Notes under the pieces: generated by a model
The model's database searches: none
Told to the model about the DNA's origin: nothing
The model's input: only the letters and a program-made list of their open reading frames with translations
Position numbers and translations under genes: made by a program
Part shown: in pieces, positions 18,457 through 26,966 of the stretch
How positions within the stretch are numbered: the first letter of the stretch is position 1
Layout of the letters: every line of letters starts with the position of its first letter
Assembly (NCBI GenBank): GCA_944393415.1
Contig: CALYAD010000006.1
Coordinates: 1-63,680 of the forward strand
DNA: 63,680 nucleotides
From: an uncultured Clostridia bacterium
GTDB taxonomy: Bacteria > Bacillota > Clostridia > Oscillospirales > CAG-272
Reading direction: 5' to 3'

Positions 18457-19275
18457 TTACTTATTTCGATACATTTCCCACATAATGACAGCGGCCGCCG
18501 AAGCCGCGTTTAGAGACTCCGTACCGTTTTCCATAGGTATCATAACTTTACAGTCGACGGATTTAAGCGTCTGCGGACTTATGCCGATGGCCTCGTTTCC
18601 TATTACAAAGGCTGTTTTATCGGCAATTTTCAGATCAGACAAAAGTACAGAGCAGGTGTCTAACGCCGCTCCGTAAACTTTAAATCCGGAGCTGCGAAGC
18701 TGAAGTATTGTTTGAGTAAGCTCCTTTACACGCGCTGTGCGGGTACGGAAAAGCGCGCCCATCGCGGCGCGTATTGTTTTACTGTTGTAAATATCTGCGC
18801 AGTCGTCGCTCAGAATAACGCAGTCTATACCGAAAGCGGAGGCGGTACGAATGATAGTGCCGAGATTACCGGGATCGCGTATTCCTTCGAGGACCATCAG
18901 ATGTTTATCAAACTTACTTCCATTATATATTATATATAAATTGTGTAATTTGTCAAGTGCTTTTGATACGCAGAAAACTCCTTCAGGGGATTTTTCATAG
19001 GAAATTTTATCATATACCTCGTTACTGACCTCGATTATGTTAAAATTTTCGTTGTATTCAGAGAGCGTTAGCGGCAGGCGTGGGTCGTTAATCGCTTTTT
19101 CGGATATCAGCACCGACTCAAGCGGTAGACCGCATTTGAGAGCCTCCTCAAATAATTTCCAGCCTTCAAAAGCGAATTTTCCTGATCTTACACGGTATTT
19201 TTTATCGTCGAGCTTTGATAGTTCTTTAATATAATCATTATTTTTTGAAATAATTTTTAAAGTTTTTCTGTCCAT
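18457..19275 (-). CDS. SPOUT-family rRNA 2'-O-ribose methyltransferase (TrmH/SpoU type)
   Basis: 272 residues. An N-terminal substrate-binding domain (about 1-95, with VRSGKFAFEGWKL) precedes a knotted SpoU methyltransferase domain. The three SPOUT motifs are present: NLGTIIRTASAFG, FVIGNEAIGISP, and IPMENGTESLNAASAAAVIMW. Such proteins methylate a ribose in 23S rRNA or tRNA; the exact target cannot be read. In Clostridia a gene like this commonly lies just beyond infC-rpmI-rplT, as here, but a terminator after rplT separates them. The start has an AAGGAT site. Confidence 0.9.
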   Translation of the reverse strand: MDRKTLKIISKNNDYIKELSKLDDKKYRVRSGKFAFEGWKLFEEALKCGLPLESVLISEKAINDPRLPLTLSEYNENFNIIEVSNEVYDKISYEKSPEGVFCVSKALDKLHNLYIIYNGSKFDKHLMVLEGIRDPGNLGTIIRTASAFGIDCVILSDDCADIYNSKTIRAAMGALFRTRTARVKELTQTILQLRSSGFKVYGAALDTCSVLLSDLKIADKTAFVIGNEAIGISPQTLKSVDCKVMIPMENGTESLNAASAAAVIMWEMYRNK

Positions 19276-19462
19276 TCGGGGATCCTTATCTTAAATTAAT
19301 GAATATATTTGCGGGATAGGGAACTCAGTCTCAAATATTATTCTACCATATACTTATGAACAATTCTACTTACTTTTATCATTAAGCGTCATTTGACTAT
19401 GAACTCATAAAAAATATTTCACGCACGGGTCCGGGAAGCTTTTTAATAGATGTGTTAAAGGC

Positions 19463-19499
19463 AAAAAAGGCGCTGTTCGCATTTACGTACAGCGCCTTT
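19463..19499 (-). terminator. Terminator of the infC-rpmI-rplT operon
   Basis: Eleven-base perfect inverted repeat (19466-19476 with 19489-19499, AAAGGCGCTGT/ACAGCGCCTTT) followed on the minus strand by TTT then GCC, starting seven bases after the rplT stop codon. A classic intrinsic terminator in position and shape. Confidence 0.88.
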
Positions 19500-19505
19500 G
19501 AATAT

Positions 19506-19859
19506 TCAGAGAGCGGCTTTGGCTTTTGTGCAAAGCTCAGCGAACGCAGGGGCGTCCGCGATAGCGAGCTCGGAAAGCATTTTGCGGTTCAGATTGATGC
19601 CAGCTTTCTTAAGACCGCAGATAAGTGTTGAATAATTCATACCGTTTATTTTGGCTTGGGCGGAAATTCTGGTTATCCAAAGAGAACGGAAGTCTCTTTT
19701 CTTCATCTTTCTTCCGGCGAACGCATAATTTCCGCTTTTCATGACGGCCTGCTTTGCCATCTTAAAATGCTTGGATTTTGCGCCCCAATATCCTTTGGCG
19801 GCCTTTAATATCTTCTTTCTTCTTTTGCGCGTTGTAACGGCGCCCTTTACTCTTGCCAT
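19506..19859 (-). CDS. rplT: 50S ribosomal protein L20
   Basis: 117 residues, the standard length. L20 is needed for early 50S assembly, and in many bacteria it also represses its own operon by binding mRNA. The sequence has the basic N-terminus ([18 protein letters not shown]), [13 protein letters not shown], and [16 protein letters not shown], all conserved. It is the last gene of infC-rpmI-rplT. No ribosome site lies at the normal distance from the ATG; instead AAAGGAAG is separated from it by a perfect hairpin (see the next entry). Confidence 0.98.
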   Translation of the reverse strand: MARVKGAVTTRKRRKKILKAAKGYWGAKSKHFKMAKQAVMKSGNYAFAGRKMKKRDFRSLWITRISAQAKINGMNYSTLICGLKKAGINLNRKMLSELAIADAPAFAELCTKAKAAL

Positions 19860-19872
19860 TATATATAACCGT

Positions 19873-19898
19873 GATTTGGCGGAGCCAAATCTTCCTTT
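19873..19898 (-). promoter_or_regulatory. Ribosome site with an intervening hairpin before rplT
   Basis: On the minus strand AAAGGAA (19892-19898) is followed at once by a perfect eight-base hairpin (GATTTGGC, loop TCC, GCCAAATC; 19873-19891), then 13 bases to the rplT ATG. Without the fold, the Shine-Dalgarno sequence would be over 30 bases from the start codon. When folded, the spacer is about 13. A role in L20 autocontrol is inference. Confidence 0.6.
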
Positions 19899-19990
19899 CT
19901 GATAAATTTCTTATAGCGCTATCAGCCGTAATACTTATAACACCGACTGAAAAACGTTTTTAGGGCTTTCCTGATGCAATTCCTTATATC

Positions 19991-20188
19991 TCAGGAATAG
20001 GGGAGAAGTCTTTTGATATTGGGGGCCATAGATTCGCTGAGATAACCCGTTTTTCTGAGATTTCTTTTGCGCTTTGTAGCCTTGAGTCCGAGGTTGTGGC
20101 GGCGGTTCATGTGATTAAGCTTAACCCTGCCGCTTTTGGTAACAGTAAATCTTTTTGCGGACGCACTGTGTGTTCTGATCTTTCCCAT
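19991..20188 (-). CDS. rpmI: 50S ribosomal protein L35
   Basis: 65 residues, the usual size. Start chosen at ATG 20188 (MGKIRTHS...), which has AAAGGAG nine bases upstream; the earlier in-frame start at 20206 lies inside the end of infC and lacks support. The conserved features are the KIRTHSASAKRF start, the GRVKLNHMNRRHNL centre and the C-terminal LLPY-type end. Fourteen bases separate it from the infC stop, so the two are translated as a unit. Confidence 0.97.
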   Translation of the reverse strand: MGKIRTHSASAKRFTVTKSGRVKLNHMNRRHNLGLKATKRKRNLRKTGYLSESMAPNIKRLLPYS

Positions 20189-20202
20189 AATTGGAACTCC
20201 TT

Positions 20203-20748
20203 TCATTTTGCCGCGGCTGTTTTAGCCGGAGCGATAAACATTATCATATTTCTTCCGTCGAGAACGGGAGCCTTTTCCGGTGAACCGAGTTCCCTGCAGG
20301 CTTCCTGAAAACGATTCAGAAGCTCTTTACCTACATCTTGCCTTGACATCTGACGTCCCTTGAATTTTACCATTACCTTTACCTTGTTGCCATCGGTAAG
20401 AAAACGGCGGGCATGATTAACTTTTGTGTTGAAGTCGTTTGTGTCAATAAGGCAGGTAAGCTGTATTTCCTTAATCTCAACGGTTTTCTGCTTCTTACGG
20501 GCTTCTTTTTCTTTTTTATCACGGTCAAAACGGAATTTACCGTAATCCATTATTTTGCATACCGGAGGGTCGGACTGCGCATTCATCAGTACAAGATCCT
20601 GACCTTTGTCATAAGCGGTTCTGAGCGCGTTGGAAAACGTAAGTATTCCGTACTGCTCACCGCTGTCTCCAATGACTCGGATGTTTTTTCCCGGAGCAAA
20701 TTCAATTTTCTCGTTAATCAAATGCTCTTTTCCGTTTGCGTTTTTAAT
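20203..20748 (-). CDS. infC: Translation initiation factor IF-3, with a probable AUU start
   Basis: 181 residues if translation begins at the ATT at 20748. IF-3 keeps 30S subunits free and proofreads the start codon and initiator tRNA. The conserved start region (HLINEKIEF, then IRVIGDSGEQYG) begins about ten codons in, and DYGKFRFDRDKKEKEARKK, KVKVMVKFKGRQMSR and the C-terminal end are typical. An open frame continues upstream to 20859, but that part has no family similarity and overlaps the leader. A strong AGGAGGTG lies seven bases before the ATT, which matches the conserved AUU start of infC that IF-3 uses for its own repression. First gene of infC-rpmI-rplT. Confidence 0.95.
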   Translation of the reverse strand: MKNANGKEHLINEKIEFAPGKNIRVIGDSGEQYGILTFSNALRTAYDKGQDLVLMNAQSDPPVCKIMDYGKFRFDRDKKEKEARKKQKTVEIKEIQLTCLIDTNDFNTKVNHARRFLTDGNKVKVMVKFKGRQMSRQDVGKELLNRFQEACRELGSPEKAPVLDGRNMIMFIAPAKTAAAK

Positions 20749-20900
20749 GGTAAAACACCTCCTAAAAATAAAAAATATGCGGTAAAGATCGATATCTCTC
20801 CGCAATGCATAGCCCATACCGCAAATACGGTATGAGTTCGGGTATTGACCTCGGAGCAACGCAGCCTTCGGTGAGAACGGAGAGTTCTGCTTCTTTTCAC
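20749..20900 (-). ncRNA. Structured 5' leader of the infC operon
   Basis: About 150 bases separate the promoter from the infC start. On the minus strand the region carries several complementary segments (for example CATACCG-TATTTG-CGGTATG near 20813-20832, and a GAACTCTCCGTTCTCACCGAAGG block near 20868-20890). This is the position of the Firmicutes infC/L20 leader that responds to L20. I assign it by position and general layout, not by a covariance search. Confidence 0.55.
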
Positions 20901-20906
20901 TTCGTT

Positions 20907-20935
20907 AGTATAACATATAAAAAAGGTTTTGTCAA
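20907..20935 (-). promoter_or_regulatory. Promoter of infC-rpmI-rplT
   Basis: Minus-strand -35 TTGACA (20930-20935), 17-base spacer and -10 TATACT (20907-20912). Near-consensus for the main sigma factor. Transcription would start near 20900. Confidence 0.8.
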
Positions 20936-21053
20936 TAGCTTTATGGAAAATAATTAAAAAAACTTTAATCTGCCCGTGTCGTAAATATAGTTTGCCTGAT
21001 AAACTTAGGTACCTGCCGCGCGATCAGCGAGGCAGGCACCTTGATACAAGGCT

Positions 21054-22517
21054 TCAGAACAAATGAGAAACTTCTTTCAGCGCCGGATAAAGCCTCGTGA
21101 AAATATTATATTTTTCATTATATCTTTCGGTCAGGTTTTTGTCGGGAAGAACAGTTTCGGACACCCTGAGCAATGCGTCTGACGCCTGGAGAGTATCGCG
21201 GTAAACGCCGCAGGCGATCATGCACAGAATAGCCGCTCCGTAAGCCGGACCTCCGGCATATGCCGGTATTTCCACAGGTACTCCGATAATGTCGGCAATA
21301 AGCCCGCGCCACAGAGAGCTTTTTGCTCCTCCGCCGCAGATTCTTGCGGAGGAGACTGCGAGACCGCTTTTTTTGGCTACCTCAACGCAGTCACGAAGCG
21401 CAAAGGTTACACCCTCAAGTATCGAGAGAGAAAGCTGACAACGCGTGGTGTAGGGATGTATGCCGATAAAAGCGCCCTTAGCGTGTATGTCGTTATGCGG
21501 ACTCCGTTCACCCATAAGATACGGCAGAAAGAAAACGTCGTTTTTCCCGAGATACTTTTCAGCTCCGGCGACCTCTCCGTCGTAATCACTTGATCCAAGA
21601 GTTTTTATCCACCAGGCGTTACAGGAGGCGGCGGAAAGAATGCAGCCCATTAAATGGTATCCGCCTGTCGCGTGGCAGAAGGAATGAAGCGAGTTGTCGG
21701 CGTCGACGCTGAAACGATCCTGGGAAATAAAGACCGTGCCGCTGGTGCCGAGAGAAATATTACAGTCCCCGTCGCGTACGGTACCGTTTCCGATCGCGGC
21801 GGCGGCGTTATCTCCGGCTCCGGCTATTACCTTTATTCCGTGAAGCTCCGGCAGCGCCGGAAAGCTTTGCAAGGTTCCCACGCATTCGCAGGATTCATAC
21901 AGCTTTGGCAGCCAGCTTTTCTCAACAGAGCATATGCGGCACATTTCCTCGCTCCAGCGTTTGTTTTCAACATCAAGCAAAAGCGTGCCGGAAGCGTCGG
22001 AATAATCGCTTGAGTGAACTCCGCTCAGACGGTAAACAAGATAATCCTTAGGAAGCATTATTTTAGCTATTCGAGCGAAATTTTCCGGTTCGTTGTTTTT
22101 CATCCAGAGTATTTTCGGCGCGGTAAATCCGGCGAAGGCTATATTGGCGGTAAATGAGGAAAGCCTTTGTTTGCCTATCGCCGTGTTCAGAAATTCGGTT
22201 TCGGCTTCTGTTCTGCCGTCATTCCAGAGTATACACGGACGTATAACAAGGTCGTTTTTATCGAGAGCCACAAGACCGTGCATCTGACCTCCGATGCCTA
22301 TTGCTTTGACGTCAGCGGGATTATGACCTGAAAGCAGGAGAGGTATTCCGCGCTCAAGGGCTTTGTACCAGTCCTCCGGATTCTGTTCGCTCCATCCCGG
22401 GCGAGGGTATGAAACAGGATATTCTTCCGAGCATGAGGAAAGAATTTCACCGTTCTCGCCTACAAGCATAAGCTTCATCGCGGAGGTTCCGAGATCAACA
22501 CCTATAAAAGTATTCAT
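21054..22517 (-). CDS. xylB: Xylulokinase
   Basis: 487 residues of the FGGY carbohydrate kinase family. It phosphorylates D-xylulose to xylulose-5-phosphate, which enters the pentose phosphate pathway. The N-terminal [13 protein letters not shown] phosphate-binding motif, the [11 protein letters not shown] segment (typical of xylulokinases), the mid [13 protein letters not shown] and the C-terminal [13 protein letters not shown] motif are all intact. Its ATG overlaps the xylA stop (ATGA), so the two are coupled. The operon order xylA-xylB is standard. Confidence 0.95.
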   Translation of the reverse strand: MNTFIGVDLGTSAMKLMLVGENGEILSSCSEEYPVSYPRPGWSEQNPEDWYKALERGIPLLLSGHNPADVKAIGIGGQMHGLVALDKNDLVIRPCILWNDGRTEAETEFLNTAIGKQRLSSFTANIAFAGFTAPKILWMKNNEPENFARIAKIMLPKDYLVYRLSGVHSSDYSDASGTLLLDVENKRWSEEMCRICSVEKSWLPKLYESCECVGTLQSFPALPELHGIKVIAGAGDNAAAAIGNGTVRDGDCNISLGTSGTVFISQDRFSVDADNSLHSFCHATGGYHLMGCILSAASCNAWWIKTLGSSDYDGEVAGAEKYLGKNDVFFLPYLMGERSPHNDIHAKGAFIGIHPYTTRCQLSLSILEGVTFALRDCVEVAKKSGLAVSSARICGGGAKSSLWRGLIADIIGVPVEIPAYAGGPAYGAAILCMIACGVYRDTLQASDALLRVSETVLPDKNLTERYNEKYNIFTRLYPALKEVSHLF

Positions 22518-23839
22518 ATTTTATCAAATAAAACGCTGTTTACCACAGACTGAAGCATCTCCTGCCTGCCGCTGCCCGGAAGCGCCGGGGCGCCGAGCTC
22601 CGAGGCTCTTGCCGCAAGCTCTTCTAATGTGGCGCGTTTTTCAAGTACCTTTCTGCCAAGCTCGCTTAAGCGGAAGCTTGCGTATTTTCCCTTTATAAAT
22701 TCGTCTATTCTTCCGTCCTCGATCAGGGCGGCGGCTTTGATAAGTCCAAGCGCGAAGGTATCCATTCCGAGTATGAAGCCGTAGAACATATCCTCCGGGG
22801 TATATGAGGGACGACGGTTCTTTGCGTCAAAGTTGAAGCCGCCGGTAAGTCCTCCGGCTTTTAAGACCTCGTACATGCACATGGTCGCGGAATATACGTC
22901 GAAAGGAAATTCATCCGTATCCCATCCGAGGAGCATATCGCCTTGGTTTGCGTCTATCGAGCCGAGCATACCGTTTATCGCCGCCGTTCTGAGCTCATGC
23001 TCGAAGGTGTGCCCGGCGAGAGTTGCGTGGTTTGCCTCGATATTAAGCTTGAAATCCCTGTCAAGTCCGTTGGCTTTCAGGAATCCTATGGCGGTAGAGG
23101 CGTCAAAATCATATTGATGCTTCATCGGCTCCTTGGGCTTAGGTTCGATATAAAAATCTCCGCCGAAGCCTATGGAGCGGCCATAGTCGACCGCCATATG
23201 CATAAGAGCCGCGATATTTTCAAGCTCAAAGCGCATATCGGTATTCAGCAAAGTCTCGTAACCTTCCCGTCCGCCCCAGAAAACGTAACCTCTTCCGCCA
23301 AGCTTGACCGTAATCTCAAGCGCTTTTTTAATCTGTGCGGCGGCGAAGCAGTATACGTCAAGACTGTTGGTCGAGCCTGCGCCGTTGCAGAAACGGGGAT
23401 TTCCGAACATATTAGCGGTTCCCCACAGACATTTGATATCTGTGTCCTTCATTTTTTCAAGTATATAGTCGCTGATTTCATCCAGACGGCGGTTTGTTTC
23501 GTTGATATTGTCGGATTCCGGAACCAGATCGACGTCGTGGAAGCAGAAGTATCTGATGCCGAGCTTTTGCATGAATTCAAATCCGGCGTCGACCTTTGCT
23601 CTCGCGTGCTCCATAGTGCCGGGGTGCGCTCCGAAGGTCTTGTCTTGCGTGCCGACTCCGAACATATCTGTGCCGGTTGCGCAGAGATTATGCCACCATG
23701 CCATAGCGAAAGGAAGATGCTCGCTCATAGTCTTACCCATAATTATTCTGTCAGGGTCGTAGTATTTGAAAGCGAGAGGGTTTCGGCTTTCAGCGCCTTC
23801 ATATTTTATTTTTGAGATATTTTGAAAAATTTCTTTCAT
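22514..23839 (-). CDS. xylA: Xylose isomerase
   Basis: 441 residues. Converts D-xylose to D-xylulose with divalent metals in a TIM barrel. The active-site residues are visible: the catalytic His in [10 protein letters not shown], the GGREGYE loop, metal-binding Glu in [12 protein letters not shown], the Glu and His of [11 protein letters not shown], and the Asp residues of GSIDANQGD and WDTDEFP. ATG at 23839 is chosen because AAAGGA lies 12 bases before it and the conserved sequence starts there; the frame extends 27 codons further upstream without similarity. Divergent from a PocR-AraC regulator, which probably controls it. Confidence 0.96.
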   Translation of the reverse strand: MKEIFQNISKIKYEGAESRNPLAFKYYDPDRIIMGKTMSEHLPFAMAWWHNLCATGTDMFGVGTQDKTFGAHPGTMEHARAKVDAGFEFMQKLGIRYFCFHDVDLVPESDNINETNRRLDEISDYILEKMKDTDIKCLWGTANMFGNPRFCNGAGSTNSLDVYCFAAAQIKKALEITVKLGGRGYVFWGGREGYETLLNTDMRFELENIAALMHMAVDYGRSIGFGGDFYIEPKPKEPMKHQYDFDASTAIGFLKANGLDRDFKLNIEANHATLAGHTFEHELRTAAINGMLGSIDANQGDMLLGWDTDEFPFDVYSATMCMYEVLKAGGLTGGFNFDAKNRRPSYTPEDMFYGFILGMDTFALGLIKAAALIEDGRIDEFIKGKYASFRLSELGRKVLEKRATLEELAARASELGAPALPGSGRQEMLQSVVNSVLFDKI

Positions 23840-24021
23840 ATTAACGATAATTCCTTTCTTACGCAGAACCCGCGTTTTTGCGCATTCGCCCGAGCGGTTG
23901 CATACGGTGCGCAGGCGCAAACTGCCGAGTAAATTCTAAAATGTATAATATCATTTATTTTGAAATAATAAAAGATAAATATGTTTCCCAGATTGGTAAT
24001 TTTGTTCTTTTTTTATATAAA

Positions 24022-24535
24022 TCCCCATACTGACTTAAGGCATCTAAAAACCGTTTTAATCGGTTTTTGATAGAATATAACTAAATTAAGATGTTCCCAG
24101 CCTCTCAGGCGTCGCTCAATTTTTATACGTTGAATGAAGGGGCTTATCTTCTAATTAAACATCCAGATAAACATGAAAAATTTTCGAGTTTTGCTTAAGC
24201 AAAAAATTTAAGCGTGAAACCGTCCGCATTCTGACGCGATGAAATATAACTTTCACGCTGTCTTGCATATGACGTTCGGATAAACATGAAAAATTTTCGT
24301 GTTTTGCTCTGCAAAACAAAAAGCGTTCAGCTTTTTAGAAAATTTAAGCGTGAAACCGTCCGCGTTCTGATGCGATGAAATTAATCTTTCACGCTGTCTT
24401 GCATATGACGTTCGGATAAACATGAAAAATTTTCGTGTTTTGCTCTGCAAAACAAAAAGCGTTCAGCTTTTTAGAAAATTTATGCGTGAAACAATCCGCA
24501 TTCTGATGCGATCAAATTAATCTTTCACGCTAAGC
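24022..24535. repeat. Leader-type repeat element with a threefold 136-bp array
   Basis: The 758-base gap between xylA and the regulator. At 24022-24080 a minus-oriented palindrome-plus-hairpin piece (AAAACCG...CGGTTTTT, TAG, ATGCC...GTC, ATGGGGAT) resembles the ftsY leader element, but no gene starts directly after it. At 24163-24535 the AT-rich half of the element is present three times. The second and third copies repeat with a 136-base period (for example CTTGCATATGACG at 24262 and 24398) and carry a 28-base insertion that the first copy lacks. No coding frame is credible here. Confidence 0.75.
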
Positions 24536-24537
24536 TC

Positions 24538-24566
24538 TTGAAATCTTCATTTTATGTCTGTATAAT
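24538..24566 (+). promoter_or_regulatory. Promoter of the PocR-AraC regulator gene
   Basis: -35 TTGAAA (24538-24543), 17-base spacer, -10 TATAAT (24561-24566), 31 bases before the GTG start. It begins right after the last copy of the repeat array. Confidence 0.75.
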
Positions 24567-24597
24567 TAAACAAATAATAGTACAGGAGGTATGATCT

Positions 24598-25443
24598 GTG
24601 GTAACAACGTTTGACAAAGAAAATCTTAATCGGCTTTTAAAGGATTTTTACACTGCCGTTGGTATCAGAATATCTATTTTTGACGATACATTCAGGCTTG
24701 TCACGGAGTACCCGGAGAACGCTCCGGAGTTTTGCGCGCTCATAAGAAGCACAGAAAGAGGTCTCGAAGGGTGCAGAAGCTGTGACAGAGAGGCGTGCGA
24801 GCGTGCTAAAAAGCTGCTTGGACCGCATATATATACCTGCCATGCCGGTATTACGGAGGCAATAACTCCCATACGGTTAGGCGGTGGCGTACTCGGATAC
24901 GCTATACTCGCGCATATGCTTCCGAAAGAGGAGTATTCCTCGGCGGTGGAAAAGGCGTGCGACCTTGCGGAAAAGTACGGCATAAGCAGGGAAAAGAGTA
25001 TATCGGCTATAAAGGGGATATCGGCAAGAAGCGCCGAACAGATAAACGCGGCGGTACATATACTTGACGCGGTATCTGTGTACCTCCGGGTGCAGAGCCT
25101 TGCCACATGGAAAAACGACGCGGTGTCCGTAAATATAGAGCGTTATATCAAAAGCAATTTAAGCAGGGAGCTTTCGGCAAAAGTGATATGCGCTCAATTT
25201 CACTGCTCTCGCTCGTCCTTGCACCAGATATCGAAGAGAGCGTTCGGAACAGGGATAATGGAGTTTGTAACATACTGCCGTATGGAAAATTCAAAAAGAA
25301 TGCTCAGTGAGGGACGTACCGTTACGGAGACCGCGCTTTTAAACGGATATTCCGATTATAGCTATTTTCGTAAGGTATTTCTGCGTGAGGTGGGATGCTC
25401 GCCGTCTGAATACAGGAAAAAGAATAAGGCGTTTGACCGATAG
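24598..25443 (+). CDS. Transcription regulator with PocR sensor and AraC DNA-binding domains
   Basis: 281 residues, GTG start with AGGAGG seven to eight bases upstream. Residues about 5-165 form a PocR-type ligand-binding domain: a Cys-rich segment (CRSCDREACERA), then YTCHAGITEAITPI, typical of domains that sense small molecules. A C-terminal AraC-type double helix-turn-helix (about 185-278) includes FHCSRSSLHQISKRAFG and TALLNGYSDYSYFRKVFLREVG. It is divergent from xylAB, so control of xylose use is the simplest reading; the inducer is unknown. The three-copy repeat lies in the shared control region. Confidence 0.88.
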   Translation: MVTTFDKENLNRLLKDFYTAVGIRISIFDDTFRLVTEYPENAPEFCALIRSTERGLEGCRSCDREACERAKKLLGPHIYTCHAGITEAITPIRLGGGVLGYAILAHMLPKEEYSSAVEKACDLAEKYGISREKSISAIKGISARSAEQINAAVHILDAVSVYLRVQSLATWKNDAVSVNIERYIKSNLSRELSAKVICAQFHCSRSSLHQISKRAFGTGIMEFVTYCRMENSKRMLSEGRTVTETALLNGYSDYSYFRKVFLREVGCSPSEYRKKNKAFDR

Positions 25444-25450
25444 CTTCTGA

Positions 25451-25636
25451 AAATGGAAGCCGCAGGGACGCCGAGGTGGCAACGATGACTTACTCATTAC
25501 GATGACCGACGAGCAGAAGGAGAGCTTCGAAAAGTTCCGCGATTTCCGGAGCGAGTATGGAGCCTCTGAAGCACTCTTCGAATATGCTTTCAAGCTCGGC
25601 GCACGGTCAGCAATGGAAACGCCCAATATCGAATAA
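25451..25636 (+). pseudogene. C-terminal fragment resembling DUF6809-type mobile-element proteins
   Basis: An open frame after a TGA at 25448 encodes about 61 residues without a usable start and ends at 25636. The end part (TDEQKESFEKFRDFRSEYG, then EYAFKLGARSAME) has the pattern of small helical proteins of the DUF6809 kind found in conjugative transposons of Firmicutes (T/S-EEQKE-FEK...YGF-LGAR). The N-terminal two thirds are missing. It sits at the left edge of the block with different codon use, so it is probably debris of an integrated element. Confidence 0.5.
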
Positions 25637-25704
25637 TCAATTATAGATTACCAATCGAATAGTTATGAAATTTCACGCGCAGTAGGCAAATATAAGCAAT
25701 ACTA

Positions 25705-25733
25705 TTGAAATATTCACAAAAATTTGATATAAT
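25705..25733 (+). promoter_or_regulatory. Promoter of the permease-radical SAM operon
   Basis: -35 TTGAAA (25705-25710), 17-base spacer, -10 TATAAT (25728-25733), about 65 bases upstream of the first ATG at 25799. The leader shows no obvious riboswitch or terminator. Confidence 0.75.
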
Positions 25734-25798
25734 GGCTTTATAGACAAAATAATTATTAGTTTAATTGTTAATAGATCAAAATATTCAAGGACACACAT

Positions 25799-26947
25799 AT
25801 GAAAACAAAAAAACTAACTTTTATAGAATCCATTATGCTGGTCGCCGGTGCGGGAATCGGAACGGGGATACTGACTATTCCGTATGCCATCAATAAAATT
25901 GGTGTTTTCGGTACGATAACAGCACTTATTATTGCTTATGTGGTGAGCGCATTTATGTATCTGATCATTGCGGATCTCACTCGCAATTCAGAGAAGCCCG
26001 ACGATTTGCTCGCTATTCTTGACGAGCATCTGTTCAACGGAAAGGGCAAGAAAGCACTAAACATTGCCTTTCTCGTTCTGCTGGTATTACTATTGCTCGA
26101 AAATTTAGTTGTCTATATTCTTTGTGCAGGAAACGTTCTCACAGATCTGCTTGGAATTAACAGTACGGCTACCCAGATTATCTTTTATGCTCTCGCATCG
26201 GTCGTGATCATTTTTGGTGTCAAGGGTATGGGCATTGGCGAAAAGTTTTCTATGCTGCTGATTGGCGGCGCTGTTACAACGCTCATGGTGTTGTCATTCC
26301 TCAACGTGAAGGGCTCGCTGAACTTTTCTTTTGGTGCGCCGAGTACGGTCTTAGCGGTGTATGGGTTGTTTATGTTTGCGTTTTCTGCCATATTTTCCAT
26401 CATTCAAGTATGCAATCACATTGAAAAGAAGGAGCTTACAAACAAAGCGGTTATCGGAGGTCTTACCCTTAACGCATTGACCACGATAGCGTTTACGGTT
26501 GCCGTTATCCTCGGATCGGACACCGTTACCGAAATCGCAACGATCGGATTGTCGAACGGCATCGGTATCGCATTCGTCCGTATTATTTGCTCGGTTCTTG
26601 TACTGCTTGCCATGTTTACTTCCTTCTGGTCAAGTGGGTTTGCATTTGCGGACGTGGTAGGTGGGCAGTTCGGTTTATCTACAAGGCTCTCTTGGTTTAT
26701 TACTACGATCCCCGCACTTTTAATTGCCATCTTTCTTCCTCTTGGTATACTTGACTACGTTCAGATTGGCGCGGGTGCTCTCTCCATCATCCTTGTTATC
26801 GTTGTTTTGCCTGCCTATTACAATGCGGTAATGCAGCCCAAGACAGAACTTTTGCTTGGCAAATGCTCAGGCAATAAAATTATGCTGTCCATCGTTGCTA
26901 TATTTATCAGTTTAATGGCGGTATCCTCATTTATTCCGATCGGTTGA
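25799..26947 (+). CDS. Amino-acid permease (aromatic amino acid/APC-type, about 11 membrane segments)
   Basis: 382 residues, almost wholly hydrophobic, with about 11 transmembrane helices by eye. The N-terminal motif AGAGIGTGILTIPYAI is typical of the Trp/Tyr permease and related amino-acid/polyamine transporters, which move amino acids with ions across the cytoplasmic membrane. Later segments also fit (PALLIAIFLPLGILDYVQIGAG). It is the first gene of an operon with three radical SAM genes and a GNAT gene, 19 bases before the next ATG. It may import a precursor amino acid or export the product. Ile codons here are mostly ATT/ATC, unlike the ATA-rich neighbouring genes. Confidence 0.82.
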   Translation: MKTKKLTFIESIMLVAGAGIGTGILTIPYAINKIGVFGTITALIIAYVVSAFMYLIIADLTRNSEKPDDLLAILDEHLFNGKGKKALNIAFLVLLVLLLLENLVVYILCAGNVLTDLLGINSTATQIIFYALASVVIIFGVKGMGIGEKFSMLLIGGAVTTLMVLSFLNVKGSLNFSFGAPSTVLAVYGLFMFAFSAIFSIIQVCNHIEKKELTNKAVIGGLTLNALTTIAFTVAVILGSDTVTEIATIGLSNGIGIAFVRIICSVLVLLAMFTSFWSSGFAFADVVGGQFGLSTRLSWFITTIPALLIAIFLPLGILDYVQIGAGALSIILVIVVLPAYYNAVMQPKTELLLGKCSGNKIMLSIVAIFISLMAVSSFIPIG

Positions 26948-26966
26948 TCCGAGAAAGGAGTTCACA

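Noticed and set aside
21008..21040. Terminator between xylB and infC
   Set aside because: There is a GGTACCTGCC/GGCAGGCACC hairpin, but no T run follows on the minus strand, so it is not listed as a terminator.
24150..24535. CRISPR array
   Set aside because: Units are 136 bases with near-identical content throughout and no short direct repeats with unique spacers.
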